A stretch of 35,421 bases of DNA from Myxococcota bacterium (GTDB lineage: Bacteria; Myxococcota_A; UBA9042; DTJE01). The notes beneath the pieces are model-generated. The model was not told the DNA's origin. It saw only the letters and a program-made list of their open reading frames with translations, and did not search any database. A program made the position numbers and the translations under genes. Shown here piece after piece: positions 14,842-23,738 of the stretch (the stretch's first letter is position 1; every line of letters starts with the position of its first letter). The stretch is from positions 1-35,421 of the forward strand of contig JAGOKF010000037.1 in assembly GCA_017994695.1 (NCBI GenBank). The letters are read 5' to 3'.

Positions 14842-17800
14842 ATGAACCGTCGACTGTGGTCCCTGGTTCCCCTGCTGGCCGCGGCCTTCTCCTGCGGGGA
14901 CGCCTCGCAGGACGCCGCATCGGAACGCATCGGCCCCGAGGGAGGGACGCTGGTCCTTCCGGGCGGCGGACGGCTGACGGTGCCCCCCGGGGCGCTGTCC
15001 CGGCCCACCGAACTGCGGGCCCGGACATCGGACGCCCCGGCGAACGCCGGTTTCTCGGCCGCCGGTCCCTTCCACCGGTTCGACCCCGAGGGGTTGACCT
15101 TCGCGATCCCGGCAGAACTGGCCGTGCCGTTCCAGGCCGCCGGGGTCCCGGCCGGGCGCCTGGGAATCGCCTGGAGCACCGACGGCTCGACCTGGGAACG
15201 GCTCTCCTCCTCCCTGGACCCCGCGACCGGGGAGATCCGGGCGTCGATCCGGCATTTCTCGCTGGGCGGACCCGCCGCCTGGGATGCCGAGGCCCCGGTC
15301 TGCTGCGACCTGCCGGACGCGGATCCCGTCGAGACGACCACCGGGGCCTGCACCGAGGAAGGGGGCGAGATCCTGGGAGGCCCCGAGGTCTGCCGGAAGG
15401 TCTGCTGCACCGTCGATCGTCCCGCCGGAACCGAGGTCTCGGTGACCGCCCGGGGCGCCTGCGACCGGATCGCCGCGGAGAATCCGATGCTGGCCGTCGA
15501 CGCGGACCCGGACACGGACGCCTGCACGACCTGCTGCGCCGATGACTGGACGAAGAAGAAGGTCTCCCTGTGCCGCCGCACGAGCCCCTTCGTCCAGGAC
15601 TGCGATCCGGCCTGCTGCGAGATCGGGGGGATGACGAGGATCCTCCCGGCCGGGCGGTGCGCCGCCGAGGGCGGCACCCAGTCGGGCCCTCCCGAGACCT
15701 GCTCGGTCTGCTGCGCCGACGATTGGGCCGTGAAGGCGACGGGCGAGTGCCAGCGGCAGGCCTCAAGTCCGGACCTGTGCGAGCCGGCCTGCTGCCGCAT
15801 GGGGGCGGACCTGGACGTGTACCGGAAGGGCGACTGCATGGACGAGGGAGGCACCGCGGTGGGCGGGCCCGAGGCCTGCCAGCCGGTCTGCTGCGAGGAC
15901 CTGGACGGGGAGGTCGCGGTGCGCAAGAAGGCGGACTGCGACGCATGGAAGGCCGCCCACCCGGGCCACTCGGTCGTCGAGCGTTCCGACCCCGAGGCGT
16001 GCGACGCCTGCTGTCCCGACGACTGGACGATCAAGCACGCGAGCGAGTGCCGCCAGCCGGCCCTCTTCGGCTCCGAGTGCGACCCGGTGTGCTGCCACGT
16101 CGAGGGCCTTCTTCCGACCCCGGAACCCCAGGGGCGGTGCCGGATCAAGGAAGGGCAGGCCGGATCGGAGCCGGCGACCGAGTGCGGGTGTCGGGACGAA
16201 GCCGAGTGCCGGGCCCTGGACGCGGACCCGGCGGACTGCATGTCCTGGCGATGCGAGGACTTCCGCTGCGTGCCCGCGGTGGAAATCGACGGCAAGCCCT
16301 GCGAGGACGGCGATCCCTGCACCCGCACCGACGAGTGCCAGGACGGCACCTGCCGCGGCCAGGCGGTCCTCTGCCTGGAGCCGCCGGGCCTGGCCGATTG
16401 CTTCGAGGGATCCTGCGACCGGACCTCCGGCGAGTGCACCTACCGCCTTCGCGGCGGCGCCGCCTGCGGCCGGGACCCGGATTGTCCGGAGGGCCATGCC
16501 TGCGAGGCCTGCCAGTGCCGGTTCGTCTGCACGGCCGACGAACAGTGCCCCGACGAGGACCCCGGGGACTGCCGGGTGCCCGACTGCGACTACGGCCGGT
16601 GCCGGATGGTCCCTGCCGACCCCGAGTCCCCGTGCGACGACGGCGACGACTGCACCGGCCAGGACCGCTGCGTCGCCGGAGGCCTCTGCCAGGGAACGCC
16701 CTACCCGGAGGGCCAGTGTCCGGTCTGCTGCGCGGCGACCTGGACGGTGACCGAGCAGCGCCTGTGCCCCGACCCCCTCGACCGGCGGCGCGTCCGGGAC
16801 TGCGACACCGCCTGCTGCCGCCAGGGGTCCGGGGTGGTCTTCGTCCCCGAGGGACGCTGCTGGGACGAGGGCGGCGAGGCGATCCCCATGGCCGAGTGTC
16901 CGGCCTGCCTCGAGGACGAGCAGTGCTGGGAGAAGGACCCGAATCCCCGGGACTGCATGACGCTGTGGTGCGTGGACTCCCAGTGCGTGCCCGGTCCCGA
17001 GGGGCGCAACAAGTCCTGCGACGACGGCGATCCATGCACCGTCCAGGACGAGTGCGACGGCCGGGGGACATGCGCCGGCCAGACCGTGACCTGCGACGCA
17101 TCGCCCTTCCACCCGGCCTGCCAGGAGGGGCCGGGGTTCTGCCGGGAGGGACGGTGCGTGTACCAATCGAAGGTCCCCGGCACGCCCTGCGGGTCTTCCG
17201 ACCCCTGCTTCGCCGACCTCTGCGATGCCGACGGATCCTGCGTGAGCACCTTCCGGTGCCCGAGCCTGCCGGAACCCTGCGCGGTCCCGATCTGCCTGGG
17301 GTCCCCGGGCTACGGGCAGTCCTGCGGGTTCGACTACTCGGCCTGCCCGGAGGTCTGCTGCGACCGGGGCGGACGGGACTACGAGATGGTCCCTCTGGAT
17401 CGCTGCACGCCTCCGGCAACCGGGTCCATCGTCGGCGTGGACAGCGCCTGCGAGCGGGTCTGCTGCCAGGAGGGTCCGGAGGAGTGGCGGATGCGCACCC
17501 AGGGGAAATGCCTGGCCACCGGGGGCACCCCCACCGTGACGGACTTCTGCCAGCAGGTGTGCTGCAGCCTGCCGGAGGGATTCCTGGACGTCCCCCTGGG
17601 GCAGTGCTGGCTGCACGACGGGAACGTGATGCCGGACGCCACCCTCTGCGACGAGGTCTGCTGCGAGGACCGAAACGGGTTCGAAACGACCAGCCGGGCC
17701 GAGTGCCTGTTGGCGCGCGGCACCATCCTGGAGGTCGCGACCCCCTGCGAACCGGTCTGCTGCATCGACGGGCAGCAGGCGACCCTCGTGGCTCGGGGCA

Positions 17801-18990
17801 TGTGCAACCCACCGGCCCAGGCCCACGACGATCCCTTCCCGTGCCTTCCCGGGTGCTGCAACGTCCAGGGGGACGACTTCCGGGTGATGGCCAGGGGCGT
17901 CTGCACGAACCTCGGGGGCCAGATCGTCGCCGATGCCCAGTGCGAACCGGTCTGCTGCCGCCTCGGGGAGGAGACCGAGGGCCGGACGGCCGGGGCCTGC
18001 CAGGTCCTGGGCGGCATGCCCGATCCCTCCCGGGTCCTCTGCGACGGGACCTGCTGTGAGGAGCCCCGGAATGCCTGCCTGAAGGCCGCCTGCGTGAACG
18101 GATCGTGCGCGGAGGTGATCCGGGACGGGGCGACCTGCGCCCGGCACCAGGACTGCGGACCCGGAGAGGCATGCTCCTTCCAGTGCGGCTGCGTGCCGCG
18201 CCTGGGTCCCGGCACCTCCCCGGGCCAGGAGGCCGTCAACCCCGTCGACGGAGCCCCGGTGGTGTGGGTGCCCGCCGGCCCGTTCCTGGCCGGGCTCACC
18301 GATGCCCAGGGACAGGTCCTCTGGGAGTGGTACTGGCAACCGGGCATGAACGGTCCCCAGGTGGAGATCACGCTCACGGAGGGCTTCTGGATCTACCAGC
18401 ACGAGGTCACTGTGGAACGCTACCGGAGGTTCACCGAGATCTCCGGGGCCGAAATGCCCCAGACCCCTCCCTGGGGATGGCTGGACCAGGGACCCATCCA
18501 CAACGGAGTCCCCTGGTACTGGGCAAACGAGTACGCCCTTCGGGCCGGCGGCGAACTTCCGACGAACGCCCAGTGGGAGAAGGCCGCCCGGGGAACCGAC
18601 GGCCGGGCCTTCCCCTGGGGGGAAGCCTACGCCCCCGGGCTGGCGGCCGACTGGTCCGCGGGCCGGGTGGGACCCCCGAACATCGGCCCGGCCCCGGTGG
18701 GCTCCTTCCCCCAGGATCGCAGTCCCTACGGCATGTTGGACGCGGCCGGCAACGTGACGGAATGGATGCGGGACGCGTCGCCGGCCCCGGGGGACGACTA
18801 CTCGGACGTCGCCCCCGTGGACCCCGTGGGCCAGGTGGGGGGCAACAGCCTCTATTGCCGGGGCGGGGACTGGGTCACCTACTCGCCGACCGGGGTGTCG
18901 GGCACCCCTGCCCGCTACTCCACCGGCGTCTGGGCCCAGGGACCCACGAACCTCGGCTTCCGCTGCGTGATCGTGCCGGAACCCCGGTAG
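14842..18990 (+). CDS. Giant exported Cys-rich protein: ZU5-like domain, double-Cys repeats, FGE-like domain
   Basis: 1,382 residues. The N-terminus MNRRLWSLVPLLAAAFSCGD looks like a lipoprotein or secretion signal; the lipobox AFSC is not ideal. Residues ~30-150 resemble a ZU5-type domain (GPEGGTL, VPPGALS, PEGLTFAIP). From about 153 to 1075 the chain is a long run of Cys-Cys doublets (19 counted) mixed with three DGDxC-type repeats (for example CEDGDPCTRTDEC). Residues ~1133-1382 resemble the formylglycine-generating-enzyme/sulfatase-modifying fold (VWVPAGPF, LPTNAQWEKAARG, AFPWGE, GNVTEW, RGGDW, LGFRC). GGGAGG precedes the ATG. Many disulfides are expected, so an extracytoplasmic location is likely. 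The function is unknown; a surface or adhesive role is only a guess. Confidence 0.88.
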   Translation: MNRRLWSLVPLLAAAFSCGDASQDAASERIGPEGGTLVLPGGGRLTVPPGALSRPTELRARTSDAPANAGFSAAGPFHRFDPEGLTFAIPAELAVPFQAAGVPAGRLGIAWSTDGSTWERLSSSLDPATGEIRASIRHFSLGGPAAWDAEAPVCCDLPDADPVETTTGACTEEGGEILGGPEVCRKVCCTVDRPAGTEVSVTARGACDRIAAENPMLAVDADPDTDACTTCCADDWTKKKVSLCRRTSPFVQDCDPACCEIGGMTRILPAGRCAAEGGTQSGPPETCSVCCADDWAVKATGECQRQASSPDLCEPACCRMGADLDVYRKGDCMDEGGTAVGGPEACQPVCCEDLDGEVAVRKKADCDAWKAAHPGHSVVERSDPEACDACCPDDWTIKHASECRQPALFGSECDPVCCHVEGLLPTPEPQGRCRIKEGQAGSEPATECGCRDEAECRALDADPADCMSWRCEDFRCVPAVEIDGKPCEDGDPCTRTDECQDGTCRGQAVLCLEPPGLADCFEGSCDRTSGECTYRLRGGAACGRDPDCPEGHACEACQCRFVCTADEQCPDEDPGDCRVPDCDYGRCRMVPADPESPCDDGDDCTGQDRCVAGGLCQGTPYPEGQCPVCCAATWTVTEQRLCPDPLDRRRVRDCDTACCRQGSGVVFVPEGRCWDEGGEAIPMAECPACLEDEQCWEKDPNPRDCMTLWCVDSQCVPGPEGRNKSCDDGDPCTVQDECDGRGTCAGQTVTCDASPFHPACQEGPGFCREGRCVYQSKVPGTPCGSSDPCFADLCDADGSCVSTFRCPSLPEPCAVPICLGSPGYGQSCGFDYSACPEVCCDRGGRDYEMVPLDRCTPPATGSIVGVDSACERVCCQEGPEEWRMRTQGKCLATGGTPTVTDFCQQVCCSLPEGFLDVPLGQCWLHDGNVMPDATLCDEVCCEDRNGFETTSRAECLLARGTILEVATPCEPVCCIDGQQATLVARGMCNPPAQAHDDPFPCLPGCCNVQGDDFRVMARGVCTNLGGQIVADAQCEPVCCRLGEETEGRTAGACQVLGGMPDPSRVLCDGTCCEEPRNACLKAACVNGSCAEVIRDGATCARHQDCGPGEACSFQCGCVPRLGPGTSPGQEAVNPVDGAPVVWVPAGPFLAGLTDAQGQVLWEWYWQPGMNGPQVEITLTEGFWIYQHEVTVERYRRFTEISGAEMPQTPPWGWLDQGPIHNGVPWYWANEYALRAGGELPTNAQWEKAARGTDGRAFPWGEAYAPGLAADWSAGRVGPPNIGPAPVGSFPQDRSPYGMLDAAGNVTEWMRDASPAPGDDYSDVAPVDPVGQVGGNSLYCRGGDWVTYSPTGVSGTPARYSTGVWAQGPTNLGFRCVIVPEPR
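15298..18060 (+). repeat. Tandem double-cysteine repeat region inside the giant protein
   Basis: Nineteen Cys-Cys doublets recur at about 30-60-residue intervals except where the DGDxC-type repeats intervene, most often as xxVCC or xPACC. A frequent unit reads: CC, about 10-15 residues, GxC, then EGG or similar, then a further Cys and the next VCC. Four units begin CC followed by ADDW, PDDW or AATW (near 15540, 15717, 16018 and 16735). The repeats are diverged at DNA level apart from the recurring GTCTGCTGC, which indicates old duplication rather than recent slippage. Confidence 0.8.
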
Positions 18991-19132
18991 CGATCCCCCC
19001 GGAAATCGCCGCCGTCCCGCCGCTCCGCCTGCCCGCGCGCGGCGGTCCCGTCTTCCCCTTCGACCCGGCCTTCCGGCCCCGTGCCGGACCTCCCCGGTTG
19101 CGAGAACCTTGCCCCTTCCCTACCATCGGCCC

Positions 19133-20149
19133 ATGAATCGCCATGCCCCGACGGTCCGGTTCGCCCCTCCGCGGCTGATGGACACCGTCCTGGCCATCGA
19201 GGAGTCGCTGGAACACCCCTGGTCCGTCCGGGAAATGGCCTGCCGGGCGGGCCTGTCTCCCTCGCGCTTCCACCAGGTGTTCCTGGAAGGCGTGGGGGAA
19301 TCGCCGATGCAGTACCTCGTGCGCCTGCGACTGGAGCGGGCCGCCGTGCACCTGGTCTACTCGGACTGGACCGTCACCGAAATCGGGATCGTGGCCGGGT
19401 TCGGCAGCCATTCCGGCTTCACCCATGCCTTCTGCGCCCGCTACGGGATCCCCCCCGCCGCCTTCCGGCATCGGGCCGAGGCCCGGTCCCGGTTCCTCCA
19501 GGGCTACCATGGCCGAACCGCCCGGAACGGAGCGGCGCCATCGCCCAGCCCCCTCCCCATGCCGAAGGACCTGAAGGTGTCCCCCTGCCCGGGATTCCGC
19601 ATCGCGTTCCTTCGCCAGTGGGGCTTCGAGACCGGCATCCCCGCGGCCTGGGGCCGGCTGGCGACATGGGCGGCTCGGCGGGGAATCGACGCGTCGGGTT
19701 TCACGCTGGCGGGATGCCACTACGACGACCTGCGGTTCACGAGCCGCCATCACTGGCGCTACGACGCGGGCCTCCTCGTGGGAACGGACTTCGATCCCCG
19801 GGGCGAGGTCTCGGTCCGGGACGTCCCGGCAGGACTGGTGGCGACGCTGCCCTACGAGGGCCCTCCGGGAGGGCTGGCGGCGGCCTGGGCTCGATTCGCG
19901 GGGGACTGGCTGCCTCGAAGCGGCTTCCAGCCAAGGACCCTCTTCGCCTGCGACCTGATCCCCGGATCGCTGCTGGCGCCGGCCGATGGCGACCCCGCGC
20001 CCCCTCGCCCGTCGAGGGTCCGATGCTCCCTGTGCATCCCCCTGGCGTCCCAGGAGGCGGGGCCGGTCCCGGGATGGGCGGCCGGCCCGATCGACTCAGC
20101 CACGGCCGGGGACCCTTTCCCGGACGATCCGTTGCGGGGCGACGCCTAG
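19133..20149 (+). CDS. AraC-family regulator with GyrI-like effector domain
   Basis: 338 residues. Residues ~15-115 hold two helix-turn-helix motifs of the AraC/XylS type (MACRAGLSPSRFHQVF and IGIVAGFGSHSGFTHAFC followed by YGIPPAAFR). Residues ~150-330 resemble the GyrI/AraC effector-binding fold, which accepts small hydrophobic or cationic ligands in relatives such as Rob. The ATG at 19133 is preferred over an in-frame TTG eight codons earlier; neither has a strong ribosome site. It converges on the envelope gene cluster, and its stop overlaps the stop of the lipoprotein gene on the other strand. Its target and ligand are unknown. Confidence 0.88.
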   Translation: MNRHAPTVRFAPPRLMDTVLAIEESLEHPWSVREMACRAGLSPSRFHQVFLEGVGESPMQYLVRLRLERAAVHLVYSDWTVTEIGIVAGFGSHSGFTHAFCARYGIPPAAFRHRAEARSRFLQGYHGRTARNGAAPSPSPLPMPKDLKVSPCPGFRIAFLRQWGFETGIPAAWGRLATWAARRGIDASGFTLAGCHYDDLRFTSRHHWRYDAGLLVGTDFDPRGEVSVRDVPAGLVATLPYEGPPGGLAAAWARFAGDWLPRSGFQPRTLFACDLIPGSLLAPADGDPAPPRPSRVRCSLCIPLASQEAGPVPGWAAGPIDSATAGDPFPDDPLRGDA

Positions 20150-21741
20150 TCGCAGCCCAGGAAGATCGGGGCCACCGACCCCGCCTGGGGCCAGCCGTCC
20201 GGCGTGCAGTCGCCGTCCAGGTCCACGGGCCGCTCCCGGGTGTCGTGGAGGTACCGGGGACAGGCCGCCGGGGCCGGGTCCGTCTCCCAGAGATTCACGC
20301 CGCCGCACCCGCCGTTCGACGGCAGCAGCTGGTTGGCCTTGTCCTTGTTCGTCGCCTCGTCGCCGAAGACGTCCCGGCGCACCACCAGCCCGTCCCCGTT
20401 CACGTCCACCAGTTCCAGCAGGCGCTGGTTGCCGGGCCACTCCTCGCTGTCGGTCCACCCCTGCCCCGGCAGTCCGTAGGTGAACTTGTAGCCGATCCGG
20501 ACGCCGATCCCGTGGGGGGAATCCTCCAGGGGAATCGCGGGCAGGTCCGCCACGAAGGTCCAGATCCCGTCGCCCCGCACGGAGTCCCCCTGGGTCCCGT
20601 CGTCCACCATCTCCCGGAGATTCGGCACCCAGTTGCCCAGGGCCGCGTTGGCCTCGTCCACCTGCTGCTGGGTCAGGCAGAAGGGCGGGTTGGCTCCCGA
20701 TCCGCAGACCGGCGTCGTCTTGTGGATCCCCCCCGTCAGGTACACCCGCTTCCCGCTGCCCTCCCGGGCCCACTTGAACCGGTCCACCGCCGTGCAGTTG
20801 CCGTCGCGGCCCCCCGCCCGGAAGTCCGCCTGGAACACCACCCGGATCCGGTCGGTCGCCGGCTGGGGGACCACGGTCACCCGCCCGGCGGCGGCACGCA
20901 GCAGCGCCGCGAAGGCGCACTTCTGGTCCCCGGGCGTCGGGGGCACCGACGGATCGGCGCCTCCGCATCCCGTCGGGGGAACGGGCAACTGGGCCGCGAA
21001 GGCCTGGAGGAAGCCGTCGTCCGCCAGCCCCTCGATGCCGGCCCCCGGGCCCAGGGCGCCCGCGAAGGGATACCGGCCCTCCCGGCCGGCCAGGGCCAGC
21101 CATCCCCGGACCAGGCCGACGAAGGCCGTCACCTCCGGGTCGTTGCCCTGGTACCGGGCCACGAACTCCTCGACCTGGTCCCCGAGGACGCAGGAGAACG
21201 AAGCGAGCCCCCCTCCCGCATCGAGTCCCTTCCCCAGCAGGGCCAGCGTGGCCGCCGTGGTGATCTCCCCCAGGGGCGGCAGGACCGCCGGCGGGGCCGC
21301 CTCCCGGCACTCGGGCGGCAGAGCGTCGTGGAACGCCTTGCAGTTCTCTCCCGTCAGGCAGGCCACCACCCGCTCGGGGCAGACCACCGACCGCTGCCTC
21401 GGCACCGACGGGATCACCCCGAAGGCCTGGCCGCTCTCCCAGCGGGCCTCGACCCGGAGGCCCGAGAAGGCCGTGTTGCCCGGGAAGGCCAGCCGGAAGG
21501 CCCCGGGGGACTGCTCGCCCACCTGGAGCCCCTCCAGCACCTCGCCCCCGGCGAAGACCCGCACCTGGGCTCCCGCCGGGGCTCCCTCCACCGTCGCCAG
21601 CACCAGGTTGTCCGCCACCGGGGGCAGTTCCCGGCTCCGGTCCTGCATCGCCCAGTTGACGATGGTCCCGTCCAGGCAACCCGTCAGCCCGGCCAGCAGC
21701 AGCAGGCCCCCCGCCGGCCACCTCGGTCGATTCCCCGTCAC
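20146..21741 (-). CDS. Exported lipoprotein, last gene of the envelope cluster
   Basis: 531 residues. The N-terminus has a hydrophobic stretch ending in the lipobox LTGC, so it is probably a membrane-anchored lipoprotein. The middle is alanine/proline-rich with scattered cysteines (possible disulfides). The segment DDGTQGDSVRGDGIWTF resembles the 'choice-of-anchor X' type of extracellular domain. DVNGDGLVVRRD and DLDGDCTPDG look like EF-hand/dockerin-type calcium loops. The GTG start overlaps the stop of the upstream barrel gene by GTGA, a clear sign of coupling, so it likely works with the barrel. The function is unknown. Confidence 0.82.
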   Translation of the reverse strand: MTGNRPRWPAGGLLLLAGLTGCLDGTIVNWAMQDRSRELPPVADNLVLATVEGAPAGAQVRVFAGGEVLEGLQVGEQSPGAFRLAFPGNTAFSGLRVEARWESGQAFGVIPSVPRQRSVVCPERVVACLTGENCKAFHDALPPECREAAPPAVLPPLGEITTAATLALLGKGLDAGGGLASFSCVLGDQVEEFVARYQGNDPEVTAFVGLVRGWLALAGREGRYPFAGALGPGAGIEGLADDGFLQAFAAQLPVPPTGCGGADPSVPPTPGDQKCAFAALLRAAAGRVTVVPQPATDRIRVVFQADFRAGGRDGNCTAVDRFKWAREGSGKRVYLTGGIHKTTPVCGSGANPPFCLTQQQVDEANAALGNWVPNLREMVDDGTQGDSVRGDGIWTFVADLPAIPLEDSPHGIGVRIGYKFTYGLPGQGWTDSEEWPGNQRLLELVDVNGDGLVVRRDVFGDEATNKDKANQLLPSNGGCGGVNLWETDPAPAACPRYLHDTRERPVDLDGDCTPDGWPQAGSVAPIFLGCD

Positions 21742-23726
21742 CAGGCCACCTCCATCGTCGCCTTGGACCGGACCACCAGCCAGTGCTGGTTCTCGTCCAC
21801 CGGCCGCCTCCACTGGTACTTGTCCAGGAACTCGAGCCGGTAGCCCAGCTTCAGCCCCTCGTACTCGTAGGTCAGGCCCACGTGGGCCTTCCACTTCCGG
21901 GTCCGGTCGTCGTTGTACCCGATCACCGACAGCGCCCGGCGCCCCGTCTCGTCGGTCAGCAGGGTCCCCTTGCGGCCCTTCTCCCACCAGTGGTCGTACT
22001 GGACGCCCACCTCGCCCCGGAGCCCGTCCGCCAGGCCCATGGCCAGCCGCGCCCGGACCTGGACCTGCTGTCCCAGGTAGTCGTCCTGGGCGGTCAGGTG
22101 GCTCCGCCAGTCCCGGTCCCACAGGTACTTCCCCTTCAGGCCCAGCTCGACGCCCTTGTAGGCGTCGAAGATGGTCCGGAGGTGCAGCACCCCGATCCCC
22201 GTCAGGCGGTCCTGGTTGCGCCGGAAGACGCTCCGGGGATCCCGTCCCCGGTCGGTGGTGTTCGCGTAGTCGTAGAGGTCCGTGTCCGTGAAGCCGTCAC
22301 TGTGCAGGAAGTCGGGATAGACCCGGTCCACGTCGCGGTTCTGGGCGTTCTGGTTGTAGGTCAGCACCGTCCCCTCGCCCGAGACCTCCACCGTGCCCCC
22401 GGCGAACGACGCCGCGTAGGAGGGCACCACCGTCGCCCCGTGCCACCCGATGCACGACTCCACGAAGGCCTCGTCGAAGTCGATGAACTCGTTGGCCAGG
22501 TTCAGCGTCGGCAACTGCCCTCCCTCGATGAACCCCTCGGTCAGCAGCACGTCGGCCTCCCGCCGGGACCCGAAGATGGCGTTGACGTGCTGGCCGATGT
22601 GGAAGTACTCGACCTTCACCGCCAGCCCGAAGGCCGTCTGGAACTCCCCTCGGAGTCGGAAGGCCCAGTCGTCGGCGCTCCGGAAGGCGTCCCCGTAGGT
22701 GCTCCGGAAGACCACAGGGGAGACGCCCTGGTTCAACTGCACCCCGTTGGCGGTCAGTTTCGGGTCGATCCCCTGCATCGACAGCACCACCAGCCCGTTC
22801 AGGGAAAGCCACGACAGCGGGTCCGCCTGGACCTCCAGCGTCGTGACGCTGTTCCAGAAGCGGCTGAAGGTGTCCACCGCGTGGTCCTTCTGGCACCCCA
22901 CGATCGGGTTGCCCAGGTCGTCCTTGCAGGTGGCATAGGCGGAACCCACCGCGTCGGGGTCCGTCCGGTCCACCTCCACGTCGTTGGTCAGCGTGCTGAT
23001 CAGCGTGAAGGAACCCCAATCCGGCGCCACGGCCAGTTTCGCCGCGTAGGCCCAGTCCCGGCTCCAGAAGGGGTTGGACAGCATCGGGTCCCCGATCCCC
23101 GTGGACCACCAGGGTCCCACCCACAGTTTCGGCATCGCGATCATGGCCAGGTCGTAGGACACGAGCCCCTGCTTCACGATGCCGTTCAGGAAGATCCCCT
23201 TGCCGTTGTCCCGGTCGATGTAGCGGACCTTGCCGATGGTCCAGGGATTGAACATCCCCAGGTCCGACGACCCCCAGGTCAGCGTGTGGGTCCACCAGGA
23301 GGGCGTCGGGATCTGCAGGCGGACCCAGGTCCCCCGCAACTTGATGTAGGACGCGTGGTTCATCCCCAGGGACTCCCCGGAGGTGTTGGCTCCCGCCGGA
23401 TTGAAATCCCCGTTCTCCCACCAGTCCTGCCACAGTTCCCCGAAGCGGCTCTGGAGCCGGGCATAGGCCGACACGTACTTGCTGACCCGCCCGAAGACCT
23501 TCAGTTCGAACTCCGTGCCGACCCCGTTGTCCCCGCTGATGTTGTCGGTCCAGAAGGGGTTGCCGTAGGACACGAGCCCCTGGCGGTCGTTGTTCCGGTA
23601 GAGGTACTTGGTGTAGAGCCTCCCGGCCAGGTCGAAGTTCACCAGGTCCGCCCGGGCCGGCAGGGCGCCCCCTGCCAGCAGCGCCAGGCAACAGGCACCC
23701 AGGATCCCTCGCCGCCGCCAAGCCAT
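21738..23726 (-). CDS. Large outer-membrane beta-barrel protein of unknown function
   Basis: 662 residues. The signal peptide ends near LPARA. The mature chain is rich in alternating aromatic/hydrophobic strands (for example YTKYLYRNN, GTEFELKVFGRVSKYVSAYARL, WKAHVGLTYEYEGLKLGYRLEFL) and Trp, and ends in ...MEVAW, an aromatic C-terminal residue typical of outer-membrane barrels. I do not recognise a characterised family. A GGGAGG site precedes the ATG. It lies 12 bases after the glucodextranase-C-like gene and overlaps the following lipoprotein gene, so the three form one operon. A channel or export role is an inference from fold and setting. Confidence 0.82.
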   Translation of the reverse strand: MAWRRRGILGACCLALLAGGALPARADLVNFDLAGRLYTKYLYRNNDRQGLVSYGNPFWTDNISGDNGVGTEFELKVFGRVSKYVSAYARLQSRFGELWQDWWENGDFNPAGANTSGESLGMNHASYIKLRGTWVRLQIPTPSWWTHTLTWGSSDLGMFNPWTIGKVRYIDRDNGKGIFLNGIVKQGLVSYDLAMIAMPKLWVGPWWSTGIGDPMLSNPFWSRDWAYAAKLAVAPDWGSFTLISTLTNDVEVDRTDPDAVGSAYATCKDDLGNPIVGCQKDHAVDTFSRFWNSVTTLEVQADPLSWLSLNGLVVLSMQGIDPKLTANGVQLNQGVSPVVFRSTYGDAFRSADDWAFRLRGEFQTAFGLAVKVEYFHIGQHVNAIFGSRREADVLLTEGFIEGGQLPTLNLANEFIDFDEAFVESCIGWHGATVVPSYAASFAGGTVEVSGEGTVLTYNQNAQNRDVDRVYPDFLHSDGFTDTDLYDYANTTDRGRDPRSVFRRNQDRLTGIGVLHLRTIFDAYKGVELGLKGKYLWDRDWRSHLTAQDDYLGQQVQVRARLAMGLADGLRGEVGVQYDHWWEKGRKGTLLTDETGRRALSVIGYNDDRTRKWKAHVGLTYEYEGLKLGYRLEFLDKYQWRRPVDENQHWLVVRSKATMEVAW

Positions 23727-23738
23727 CGGTGCCTCCCG

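Noticed and set aside
18240-18990. An active sulfatase-modifying (formylglycine-generating) enzyme
   Set aside because: The conserved cysteines expected after RGG(S/D)W are absent and no sulfatase gene is in the window.
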